This document shows, in pieces, positions 33,712 to 41,676 of a DNA stretch of 64,000 nt. A program made the position numbers and the translations under genes. The stretch is taken from the NCBI GenBank assembly GCA_945868475.1, contig CAMBLM010000003.1, positions 1 through 64,000 of the forward strand. Reading direction: 5' to 3'. Origin of the DNA: an uncultured Ruminococcus sp. Lineage in GTDB: Bacteria > Bacillota > Clostridia > Oscillospirales > Ruminococcaceae. How positions within the stretch are numbered: the first letter of the stretch is position 1; each line of letters starts with the position of its first letter. Under the pieces are notes generated by a model, which was not told the origin of the DNA, did no database searches, and saw only the letters and a list, made by a program, of their open reading frames with translations.

Positions 33712-33910
33712 TCTTGATGTTATGATGGCGAAGCGCAAGATCTCCTCGGGCGAGCTTGCGGAAAAGCTTGATATCACTCCTGCGAACCTCTCGATACTCA
33801 AAACGGGAAAGGCGAAAGCGATACGCTTTTCCACCCTCGACAAGCTCTGCGATATCCTCGACTGCAAGCCGGGCGATATCCTTGATTTTGAAAGGAGTGA
33901 TGAAGAATGA
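33695..33910 (+). CDS. Small Cro/CI-family HTH regulator
   Basis: 71-residue DNA-binding protein (YozG-like HTH_26): MMAKRKISSGELAEKLDIT is helix 1-2, PANLSILKTGKAKAIRF the recognition helix, and TLDKLCDILDCKPGDILDF the typical end. AAAGGTG precedes the ATG. It overlaps genes on both sides. Probably autoregulates the operon, possibly through the TGATATCC repeats at its promoter (inferred). Confidence 0.92.
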   Translation: MAIIVNLDVMMAKRKISSGELAEKLDITPANLSILKTGKAKAIRFSTLDKLCDILDCKPGDILDFERSDEE

Positions 33911-35493
33911 CCCCCGATGAGCTTTCCGCAAATTCTTCCGAGAATGTTGAAAATACTCTTCCCGAAGAAGAGATCGGGCAGAGCGAGTGTCCCGAACAGT
34001 CCGAACCAAGCGTGAACACCGCCCCCGAAAATGAAACTCCGACTGCGGAAAAACCGCCGTTCTGTTCGACCGCCGAGAGCGTTTTTGCGCTGATATTTCT
34101 GTTCACGGGATATGCCTTTATAAAGCTTTTTTTACAGCATAGCTGCGGTATCGCCGCCGCACTGTTCCTCATTGCGGTGCTTGTTTTGTCGGCAGTCCTG
34201 GCGAAGCTCCGCAAGGCTGACGGAAGCAGGTCATCAAAGCTTTACTTCGTTCCGGCGGCGTTTTTTGCCCTCGGAACAGGCGTGAGCGCAAACGGACTGA
34301 TACGGTTTCTGGCGTTCTGCTTTGCAGCTGTATACTATGCAATGTGGGCGTTCGCACTGAACAACCCCGAGTGGAAAGGTTTCGGCGAAAGTGCTTTTCA
34401 CAGCGTTGGCGAAGCGGTTTTCGGCGTACCCAAGCGCAATTTCACCGCCTGCCCGAAAGCTGCCTGCGGAATATTCCGCCGAAAGAGCGGCGCAAAAAAT
34501 GTCGGATATGCAGTGGCAGGACTTATGCTCTCACTGCCGATAACGGTCGTTGTCTGCGTACTGCTTATGAGTGCCGATGGTGGCTTTGAGGATATGCTCG
34601 GACGAATTTTTGACAGCATAAGTCTGACGGGACTGTGGCTTTTCCTCCTCGGTCTGCCTGTTTCGTTCCTGCTGTTCGGCGTTATCTTTGGCGCAGTTTC
34701 CTCAAAGGGAAAAATCCGCACAGACGAAGCTTTGTACGAAGCGAAAAAAGAGAAAATGCGCTTTGCACCGCCTGCGCTCGTCTGCGCATTTACAGCTCCG
34801 CTTCTTATCGTCTATGTGCTGTTCTTCTTTTCACAGCTTGGCTATTTCATCTCCGCATTCGGCGGAGTTCTCCCCGAAAAGTTCATCGCATCGGAGTATG
34901 CAAGGAGAGGATTTTTTGAGCTTTGCGCAGTCGCAGTGATAAATCTTGCGGTTATTGCCGCCGTCAATGCTTTCTGCCGCAGGGACGGGAAAGATACCGC
35001 ACTCAAAACCGTCACGGTCATTCTTTCCGTGTTCACGCTTATCCTTATCGCGACCGCTGAAAGCAAGATGTTCCTCTACATCGACCGCTTCGGGCTGACC
35101 TCAAAGCGCGTTTATACATCGTGGCTGATGGCGATACTTGCGGCAGTGTTCGTGATTATAATAATTTCACGCTTTAAAAAGTTCCGTGCGGCAAGCGTCG
35201 GTGCGGCTGTTATAACAATAGCTTCGCTCCTGCTCTGCTTCTGCAATGCGGACGGACTTATCGCAAGGTATGATGCAAAGCTTATCGAATGTGGTGTGAT
35301 GACAAACTTTCCCAATGATCTCTCCCCCGATGCCGCACCCGTTATAAGAGAATGTCTGGACAGCGCAAGCCAAGACCTCGCCGATGCCGCAAAAACCAGC
35401 CGTATCCGACTTATGACAAAAGTTTCCCAAAAGGAATGGTTCGAGAATACCGTGAGTGATATCATCGCGTTTGATGCATTCAAACAGAGATAA
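33907..35493 (+). CDS. DUF4173-type polytopic membrane protein
   Basis: 528 residues with an acidic, Pro/Glu-rich cytoplasmic N-terminus (about 1-50) and about ten to twelve hydrophobic segments, then a soluble C-terminal tail. The pattern (YAEQARRGFFELCAVAVINL-like segment at SEYARRGFFELCAVAVI, then LTSKRVYTSWLMA) matches DUF4173/DUF4153 proteins. The start overlaps the HTH stop by four bases (ATGA). Last gene of the module. Function unknown. Confidence 0.78.
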   Translation: MTPDELSANSSENVENTLPEEEIGQSECPEQSEPSVNTAPENETPTAEKPPFCSTAESVFALIFLFTGYAFIKLFLQHSCGIAAALFLIAVLVLSAVLAKLRKADGSRSSKLYFVPAAFFALGTGVSANGLIRFLAFCFAAVYYAMWAFALNNPEWKGFGESAFHSVGEAVFGVPKRNFTACPKAACGIFRRKSGAKNVGYAVAGLMLSLPITVVVCVLLMSADGGFEDMLGRIFDSISLTGLWLFLLGLPVSFLLFGVIFGAVSSKGKIRTDEALYEAKKEKMRFAPPALVCAFTAPLLIVYVLFFFSQLGYFISAFGGVLPEKFIASEYARRGFFELCAVAVINLAVIAAVNAFCRRDGKDTALKTVTVILSVFTLILIATAESKMFLYIDRFGLTSKRVYTSWLMAILAAVFVIIIISRFKKFRAASVGAAVITIASLLLCFCNADGLIARYDAKLIECGVMTNFPNDLSPDAAPVIRECLDSASQDLADAAKTSRIRLMTKVSQKEWFENTVSDIIAFDAFKQR

Positions 35494-35541
35494 TGCGAAA
35501 GTCGTAGAGATAATACCGTTGCAGTGATGCGAAGCCAACTA

Positions 35542-35643
35542 ATACTAAACACCAATAAAATACAGGAAAAAATCTGCGCCGAAATCACATATATCCAAGA
35601 TTGTCGGCTTGATTTTTTCCAAATTTTAAATGGTGTTTAGTAT
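35542..35643. repeat. MITE-like element A, copy 3
   Basis: ATACTAAACACCAAT ... ATGGTGTTTAGTAT, 102 bp. Same orientation and right-arm sequence as copy 1 (GGCTTGATTTTTTCC). Confidence 0.85.
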
Positions 35644-35711
35644 AAAGTTTACGTCCACGCTTTTCAAAGGTGGCAGGTTGTCCAAAGGGCAAGGAAAGTC
35701 TTTCTGTATAC

Positions 35712-35796
35712 AAAAAAGGCGCAATCACATTTTAGGTTTACGAAACTGATTTCTCATATTTCGTTTTACCTATTTGATGTGAATTGCGCCTTTTTA
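35712..35796. terminator. Long hairpin, possible bidirectional terminator
   Basis: AAAAAAGGCGCAAT and ATTGCGCCTTTTT pair at the base. Inside, TAGGTTTACGAAA and TTTCGTTTTACCTA pair again. T-runs on both strands suit a bidirectional terminator for the convergent genes ending at 35493 and 36098. It may be part of a repeat. Confidence 0.5.
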
Positions 35797-35802
35797 GTTG
35801 TT

Positions 35803-35904
35803 ATACTAAACACCAATTAAAAACTATACAAAAAATCAAGCAAAAACTCTGATATATGGATTTTGCGCAGATTTTTTGTCTATAGTTTTATTGGTGTTTA
35901 GTAT
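35803..35904. repeat. MITE-like element A, copy 4
   Basis: 102 bp, almost identical to copy 2 and inverted relative to copies 1 and 3; it lies 159 bases from copy 3. Confidence 0.85.
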
Positions 35905-36088
35905 TAGTGATTACGCTATTGCAATAAGCTTTTCGCTGTTAGTTTAGTGAGTTTCGCCGTCAGCAGACGGCAACCAAGGGCTTTGCCTCCGGACACCCAC
36001 AAGCCTTTGAAACAAGGCTAAATTCTTTACAGAATTACCTAAGCTTTAGTTGGCTTCGCATCGCTGAACAAATGTTAGCTTATTCAAA

Positions 36089-36109
36089 AATTACGCATTA
36101 CGCATTGGA
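36089..36109. repeat. AATGCGTAAT micro-repeat at ABC exporter stop
   Basis: Minus-strand CCAATGCGTAATGCGTAAT contains the stop of the ABC exporter gene and its last residues (Asn-Ala), as in two other genes. Confidence 0.65.
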
Positions 36110-38020
36110 TATTGATTTTCCTGTATAAAGCTGATAGTATCTGCCCTTTTCTTCGATAAGCTTATTGTGAGGGCCGCGTTCGATTATTCTTCCCTGCTCA
36201 AGTACCATGATGCAGTCGGAATTCTTTACGGTGGAAAGTCTGTGTGCGATAACGAATGTCGTTCTGCCGTACATCAAGCCGTCCATACCTCTCTGAACGA
36301 GTGCTTCGGTTCTTGTATCGATAGAAGATGTTGCTTCATCGAGGATAAGTGCAGGCGGATCGGCTACTGCGGCACGGGCGATCGCAAGGAGCTGACGCTG
36401 ACCCTGTGAAAGATTTGCGCCGTCGCCTGTGAGCATTGTATTATAGCCCTCGGGGAGTCGCTTTATAAAGCTGTGGGCATTTGCGAGCTTTGCGGCTGCG
36501 ATACATTCCTCGTCGCTTGCGTCCAGTCTGCCGTAGCGGATATTATCCATGACCGTACCTGTGAAGAGGTGCGTATCCTGAAGAACGATGCCGAGCGAAC
36601 GGCGGAGATCGGCTTTCTTTATCTTATTGATATTGATGCCGTCATATCTGATCTTGCCGTCCTGAATATCATAAAAGCGGTTGATAAGGTTCGTGATGGT
36701 GGTCTTGCCTGCGCCCGTGCTTCCTACGAATGCGATCTTCTGACCCGGGTCAGCGGAAATTTTTATATCGTGGAGAACTATCTTGTCATCGGTATAGCCA
36801 AAGTCAACGCCGTCAAAAACGATGCGTCCTTCAAGCTTTGTATAGGTGACGCTGCCGTCCTCGGAGTGAGGGTGCTTCCATGCCCAGAGGCCTGTTCTTT
36901 CTTCACATTCGGAAAGAGTTCCGTCTGCGTTTTCCTTTGCGTTGACAAGCTCAACATAGCCATCGTCCGTTTCGGGCTTTTCATCGATGAGGTCAAATAC
37001 ACGCTTTGCGCCTGCCATAGCCATAATAACGGAGTTCATCTGCTGGCTGATCTGAGTGATAGGCTGGCTGAAGTTTTTGTTAAGTGTGAGGAACGAGATG
37101 AGCGTACCGAGGGTAAGTCCCGTCATGCCCGAAAGTGCGAGGACTGCACCGAGGATAGCACACAGAACATAGCTGATATGACCGAGGTTGTTGTTTATCG
37201 GCATAAGAATGTTTGCGAACTTGTTTGCGTTTTCTGCGCTTACGCGAAGCTCGTCATTGATGCGGTTGAATTCCTCTTTTGCCTTTTCTTCGTGACAGAA
37301 GACCTTAACGACTTTCTGACCCTCGAGCATTTCTTCTATATAGCCGTTTACCTTGCCGAGGTCTTTCTGCTGCTTAACGAAGAATGTCGAAGACTTTCCG
37401 CCGAGCTTTGCCGTAACGAGGAACATTACGCCGATCATTAAAACAGTCAGTATCGTGAGCGGGATATTCAGCACGATCATACTTACAAAGCTCATGATAA
37501 CTGTGATGGTCGAGTTGATGAGCTGTGGAATACTCTGTCCGATGAGCTGACGGAGAGTATCGATATCGTTCGTGTAGATAGACATTATATCGCCGTGAGC
37601 GTGGGTGTCGAAATACTTTATCGGGAGCGTTTCCATGTGCGAGAAAAGGTCGTTTCTGAGGTTTCTGAGCGAACCCTGCGAAACATTTACCATTATTCTG
37701 TTGTAAGCGTAGGAAGTAACGATGCCGACTGCATAAATGCCGACAAGCTTCAGGATAGCTCCTGCGAGTGGAGCAAAATCGGGTTCACTTCCTGCCGCTT
37801 TTGCATTTACGAGCGGAGTGATATAATCATCGACAAGGCTCTTCATAAAGAGCGTTCCGTAAAGTGTCGTTATCGCCGTGATGATAATGCAGATAACAAC
37901 TATTATAAGGTGTACTGTGTAATTTTTGAAAAGATACGAAAAAACACGTCCGAGGGACTTTGTGTCCATATTCTTCATATTTTTCATATCCATTGGGGGT
38001 CTTCCGTGTGGTCCCGGCAT
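36098..38020 (-). CDS. ABC exporter subunit, catalytic-site partner (BmrD/TM288-like)
   Basis: 640 residues: six-helix exporter membrane domain (about 35-330) fused to an ABC ATPase. An insertion of about 35 residues precedes the ATPase (GTLSECEERTGLWAWKHPHS). Walker A is GSTGAGKTT, the signature LSQGQRQLLAI, and Walker B LILDEATSSID with the catalytic Glu. The H-loop is VIAHRLSTV. With the upstream gene it forms a heterodimeric exporter in which this subunit carries the canonical Walker B. Expected to expel drugs, lipids or peptides. Ends in a dispersed repeat. 20 bases after the partner gene. Confidence 0.92.
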   Translation of the reverse strand: MPGPHGRPPMDMKNMKNMDTKSLGRVFSYLFKNYTVHLIIVVICIIITAITTLYGTLFMKSLVDDYITPLVNAKAAGSEPDFAPLAGAILKLVGIYAVGIVTSYAYNRIMVNVSQGSLRNLRNDLFSHMETLPIKYFDTHAHGDIMSIYTNDIDTLRQLIGQSIPQLINSTITVIMSFVSMIVLNIPLTILTVLMIGVMFLVTAKLGGKSSTFFVKQQKDLGKVNGYIEEMLEGQKVVKVFCHEEKAKEEFNRINDELRVSAENANKFANILMPINNNLGHISYVLCAILGAVLALSGMTGLTLGTLISFLTLNKNFSQPITQISQQMNSVIMAMAGAKRVFDLIDEKPETDDGYVELVNAKENADGTLSECEERTGLWAWKHPHSEDGSVTYTKLEGRIVFDGVDFGYTDDKIVLHDIKISADPGQKIAFVGSTGAGKTTITNLINRFYDIQDGKIRYDGININKIKKADLRRSLGIVLQDTHLFTGTVMDNIRYGRLDASDEECIAAAKLANAHSFIKRLPEGYNTMLTGDGANLSQGQRQLLAIARAAVADPPALILDEATSSIDTRTEALVQRGMDGLMYGRTTFVIAHRLSTVKNSDCIMVLEQGRIIERGPHNKLIEEKGRYYQLYTGKSISNA

Positions 38021-38040
38021 AAATTGATCTCTCCTTTCCG

Positions 38041-39789
38041 TCAGTCAGCCGCAGGTGCGTCAAAGTCGCCGCTGCCGCTTGTCTGTGCATCGTAGATCTC
38101 TTTGTAGATCTCGTTTGTTTCAAGAAGCTTTTCATGTGTATCGAAGCCGCTTACCCTGCCGTCGTCGAGTACAAGCACTCTGTCAGCGTCCTTGACGGAG
38201 GAAATACGCTGGGAAATGATGATCTTTGTCGTTCCGGGTATTCTCTGGGCAAAGGCTTCACGGATCTTTGCATCAGTCGCAGTATCGACCGCACTTGTCG
38301 AGTCATCGAGGATAAGCACCTTCGGGTTTTTGAGGAGTGCTCTTGCGATGCAAAGACGCTGCTTCTGACCGCCCGAAACGTTGCTTCCTCCCTGCTCGAT
38401 ATAGGTATTGTATCCGTCGGGGAAGCGTTCGATGAATTCATCTGCGCAGGCAAGCTTGCAGACCGCGCGGCACTCTTCCTCGGTGGCATTTTCATTGCCC
38501 CAGCGGAGGTTGTCAAGGATAGTTCCCGAGAAAAGAACGTTTTTCTGGAGAACTACCGCAACGCTGTTTCGGAGTGCTTCGAGGTCGTAGGACTTAACGT
38601 CCTTGCCGCCGACATAAACGCTGCCGTCGGTGACATCATAAAGACGGCTGATGAGGTTTACAAGGCTCGATTTGCCGCAGCCCGTTCCGCCGATGATGCC
38701 GATAGTTTCGCCTGCTTTGATATGGAGGTCGATATTTTCAAGAACATTTTCGCCGCTGCTGTGAGCATAAGCAAAGTTGACGCGGTTGAAGTCGATGCGT
38801 CCGTCAGCAATGTTTGTATCGGGAGTTTCGGGGTTAGTGATGGCGGGTTCTTCCTTGATAACTTCAACGACACGCTTTGCGCTCGCTTCGCTCATCGTGA
38901 GCATAACGAAGATCATCGAAAGCATCATAAGCGACATGAGAACGCTCATAACATAGGAGAACAGCGATGTAAGCTCGCCTGTTGTAAGGCTGCCCGCAAC
39001 GATGAACTTCGCGCCGAGCCAGGAGATAAGAATGATGCAGAAGTAAACAACGAACATCATTATCGGGCTGTTGAGGGCGATAAGGCTTTCTGCCTTGACG
39101 AACATCTTGTAAATTGAGTTGGATGCGTTTTTGAACTTGGTCGTTTCGTGGTCTTCACGGACGAAAGCCTTTACAACGCGGATAGCCGAAACGTTTTCCT
39201 GAACGCTTGCATTGAGGTCATCGTACTTCTTGAATACGACTTCAAATATCCTTGAAACCTTTCCGATGATAAGGAAAAGAGCCGCTCCGAGGATAAAGAG
39301 CGCAGCAAGGAATATAAGGCTAAGCTCGCCGTTGATGGCGATGCACATTATAAGGCTGCATATAAGCGTGAAAGGCGCTCTTACTGCGATTCGGATAAGC
39401 ATCTGGAAAGCGTTCTGAATGTTCGTAACGTCCGTTGTCATACGGGTGATAAGTCCGGCTGTGCTGAATTTATCGATATTGGAGAACGAGAAACGCTGAA
39501 TGTTGTCATACATAGCATGACGAAGGTTGCAGGCGAAGCCTGTCGATGCGGTCGCAGCATATTTGCCTGCGAGAACGCCGCTGCCAAGGCTCAAAAATGC
39601 AACGATCACCATAATAACGCCGTATTTTACAACTGAGGACATATTTCCTGCCGAAATGCCGTCATCAATGAGCTTTGCGGTGATGAGCGGAATGATTACT
39701 TCAAACAGAACTTCGAGCGCAGTAAAGATCGGTGTCAGTATCGTGTCTTTCTTATACTGTTTGATCTGTGCCATAAGTGTTTTTATCAC
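38041..39789 (-). CDS. ABC exporter subunit with degenerate Walker B (BmrC/TM287-like)
   Basis: 582 residues: membrane domain (about 15-310) plus ATPase. Walker A is GGTGCGKSS and the signature VSGGQKQRL. Walker B reads VLILDDSTSAVD: Asp replaces the catalytic Glu. The switch position is IISQRISSV with Gln instead of His. These are the degenerate-site marks of heterodimeric exporters such as TM287/288 and BmrCD. The start at 39789 overlaps the end of the MarR gene by 38 bases, so the regulator and exporter form one transcript. Confidence 0.92.
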   Translation of the reverse strand: MIKTLMAQIKQYKKDTILTPIFTALEVLFEVIIPLITAKLIDDGISAGNMSSVVKYGVIMVIVAFLSLGSGVLAGKYAATASTGFACNLRHAMYDNIQRFSFSNIDKFSTAGLITRMTTDVTNIQNAFQMLIRIAVRAPFTLICSLIMCIAINGELSLIFLAALFILGAALFLIIGKVSRIFEVVFKKYDDLNASVQENVSAIRVVKAFVREDHETTKFKNASNSIYKMFVKAESLIALNSPIMMFVVYFCIILISWLGAKFIVAGSLTTGELTSLFSYVMSVLMSLMMLSMIFVMLTMSEASAKRVVEVIKEEPAITNPETPDTNIADGRIDFNRVNFAYAHSSGENVLENIDLHIKAGETIGIIGGTGCGKSSLVNLISRLYDVTDGSVYVGGKDVKSYDLEALRNSVAVVLQKNVLFSGTILDNLRWGNENATEEECRAVCKLACADEFIERFPDGYNTYIEQGGSNVSGGQKQRLCIARALLKNPKVLILDDSTSAVDTATDAKIREAFAQRIPGTTKIIISQRISSVKDADRVLVLDDGRVSGFDTHEKLLETNEIYKEIYDAQTSGSGDFDAPAAD

Positions 39790-40234
39790 AGCACATACCT
39801 CCTTTTTGATATTGTTTCAGATTTGCGAGCATAATTTTCAGTCCGCGGCTGATTATGGGCATATCTTCGGGCGGAACGCCCTCGAGCAATGCTTTGTCAA
39901 GATCGTCCATATCTTTTTTGAGAAAAGCGGTGAATTCGGCAGCTTTCGGCGTAAGCTCAAGCTGTTTCTTTCGGTCATCGCCCTCAACGGAGATCATCTG
40001 AAGATACCCTTTCTGTTTCAGCCCTTTTAAAAGAAGCGAAACGGAAGCACGGGACGTTCCGAGAATATCGCAAAGATCGGTCGAACAGAAATCCCTGCCC
40101 TTGTTTTCGTGGATATACACTATGCAGAAGCATTGCATCGGCGTAAGCTCCATTTTATCGCTCGTTGTGCGGCAATGGGCGTCTACTGTTGCCGATATCT
40201 GTCGGATATAGCCCAGAATTTTTTCCTCTTTCAA
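39752..40234 (-). CDS. MarR-family transcriptional regulator
   Basis: 160-residue winged-helix regulator. The DNA-binding part is FCSTDLCDILGTSRASVSLLLKGLKQKGYLQ, read in pieces, followed by the wing EGDDRKKQLELTPKA. The TTG start at 40234 has AAAGGAG eight bases upstream; the frame runs 14 codons further without a site. First gene of the exporter operon, so it probably represses it in response to a transported compound. Confidence 0.92.
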   Translation of the reverse strand: MKEEKILGYIRQISATVDAHCRTTSDKMELTPMQCFCIVYIHENKGRDFCSTDLCDILGTSRASVSLLLKGLKQKGYLQMISVEGDDRKKQLELTPKAAEFTAFLKKDMDDLDKALLEGVPPEDMPIISRGLKIMLANLKQYQKGGMCCDKNTYGTDQTV

Positions 40235-40293
40235 ATTTAACGCTCCTTTCCCTGTAATATCTGCCTGCAAAAACATTTTTTGAGTGTAGATAT

Positions 40294-40302
40294 ATTATAG
40301 CA
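40294..40302 (-). promoter_or_regulatory. Extended -10 promoter for marR/exporter
   Basis: Minus-strand TGCTATAAT, about 60 bases before the TTG start. Confidence 0.6.
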
Positions 40303-40474
40303 ACATTGAGATTGTTTTAAAAGCAAATATTTGTAATTTAAAATAGTTTGCTTTATTAACAATTAAAATGATAAACAAAAATGCGCAAAAAATAAAACGT
40401 TATACTTGTTGATTCTGACGAGCTCTATTGTTAGAAAATATATATATTTTCGTTTATAAATAGTCATAATTTCG

Positions 40475-40483
40475 TGATATAAT
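40475..40483 (+). promoter_or_regulatory. Extended -10 promoter for CPBP/tadA operon
   Basis: TGATATAAT (TGnTATAAT), 36 bases before the ATG at 40519, with GGAAAGGAG ahead of that start. Confidence 0.6.
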
Positions 40484-40518
40484 ATTATATAAGTATAACT
40501 GCGGAAAGGAGCGTTTTT

Positions 40519-41676
40519 ATGCCGTCAAAACAGATCGACCGAAATGATGACGACCGCCTCAACTGGCGCTATCAGGACAAAGCCTATAACGAAATGTTCA
40601 AGGCCTGGCGCAGACAGCGGAGAGATTCTGTCGGCTTTTATTATGTGAGCAAGCCGAATGAGCTTACCTATCTTGACGGCTACGGCTTCGTGACGGATTA
40701 CCCCGAAGCTGCCGAGCGAAACGCACTGCGCAAGGTTATGAACGTCATCGGCGTAACGATGATGCTGCTCGGCGTTATTGACCTTTTGTATAAATATGCC
40801 GTCCCGAATCTGCTCGCGGCGTTCGGCGCGGATATCTACTTCGATAAATACACGAAAACTTTTTACGGAAATGAATGGCTCATTCTTGCGATAGATGCTT
40901 TTTTCAACGTGATAAAGCGTCTTATACCGCTTTTGTATGTCTATAAAAAAATGCAGATGCCGATCAAGGTAATGATCCCGACAAGGATAACGAACAGAAC
41001 GCTTTTCAAATATGCTGTCCCCGTGATGCTTTTTGCCGCAGGCTGCTGTACATCGGCTTCGGGCGTTTATGAGCGGATACTGCGGTTTTTCGGAATAGAA
41101 AAAGATAAGCTTTTCGATATGCCCGACAGCAAGGCTGTCCTTGTGTTTTATTTGATATTACATATAGTATTGATACCCATTATAAGCGAAATACATACGC
41201 GCGGCGCGCTTTTGCAGCTTTTAAGGCAGTTCGGCGATGGCTTTGCGATAGTTATAACGGCTCTGCTCACCTCGCTCATAACCTATAACCTCAGCACATT
41301 CTGCTTTGTGTTCGTTTCATCGCTCGTAATCGGATATTTCACCGTGCGGACGGGTTCGGTCATTACGGCGATACTTATGCGCATAACAATGGCGGCGGTT
41401 TCCTACGGCGTGTTTATGATAGACGAGCTTGCGAGTGAAGAAAACAGCGGACTTATCGTAATGACAGTGATGTTCGTTATACTTGCTGTCGGACTGGTGA
41501 GCTTTATAAAGCTTCTCATCGACTACAGCAATAACTTCTCACTCAATTTCAAGGGAAGATATCTCAGCTTTACCGACAAGTGCGGAATAATCGCTTCATC
41601 TATCCCCGTTGTTGTCGGTTCGACTATAATAATTATACATACTATTATAAATATAACTTTTGTGATGAGTGTATGA
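40519..41676 (+). CDS. CPBP-like membrane protein with lost catalytic motifs
   Basis: 385 residues, soluble N-terminus (about 1-70), then about seven to eight hydrophobic segments. The part VLIPIISEIHTRGALLQLLRQFG aligns by eye with CPBP (CAAX/Abi) glutamic proteases, whose first motif is EExxxR. Here it reads S223-E224-I-H-T-R228, so the first Glu is Ser. The second motif, usually with His, reads SLITYNLSTF. The third (HxxxN) reads AILMRITMA with Arg288. Probably an inactive relative. Its stop overlaps the next gene by four bases (ATGA). Confidence 0.7.
   Translation: MPSKQIDRNDDDRLNWRYQDKAYNEMFKAWRRQRRDSVGFYYVSKPNELTYLDGYGFVTDYPEAAERNALRKVMNVIGVTMMLLGVIDLLYKYAVPNLLAAFGADIYFDKYTKTFYGNEWLILAIDAFFNVIKRLIPLLYVYKKMQMPIKVMIPTRITNRTLFKYAVPVMLFAAGCCTSASGVYERILRFFGIEKDKLFDMPDSKAVLVFYLILHIVLIPIISEIHTRGALLQLLRQFGDGFAIVITALLTSLITYNLSTFCFVFVSSLVIGYFTVRTGSVITAILMRITMAAVSYGVFMIDELASEENSGLIVMTVMFVILAVGLVSFIKLLIDYSNNFSLNFKGRYLSFTDKCGIIASSIPVVVGSTIIIIHTIINITFVMSV

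Larger units (their letters stand above)
35524..36063. repeat. Nested repeat cluster bounded by inverted GATGCGAAGCCAACT
   Basis: GATGCGAAGCCAACT (35527-35541) and AGTTGGCTTCGCATC (36049-36063) are perfect inverted copies. Between them lie two family A elements in opposite orientation, a long hairpin (35712-35796) and a GC-richer segment, 35905-36048, carrying CGCCGTCAGCAGACGGC. The simplest reading is an older mobile element that later received two small ones. It fills the 604-base gap between the DUF4173 gene and the ABC exporter; no gene seen. Confidence 0.65.

Noticed and set aside
15425-35904. Regularly sized repeats as a dispersed CRISPR or attachment-site set
   Set aside because: Copies are kilobases apart, have terminal inverted repeats and both orientations; a MITE explanation fits better.
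38041-39789. Asp for Glu in Walker B as a damaging mutation
   Set aside because: Degenerate sites are normal in one half of heterodimeric exporters, and the partner gene has the canonical Glu.
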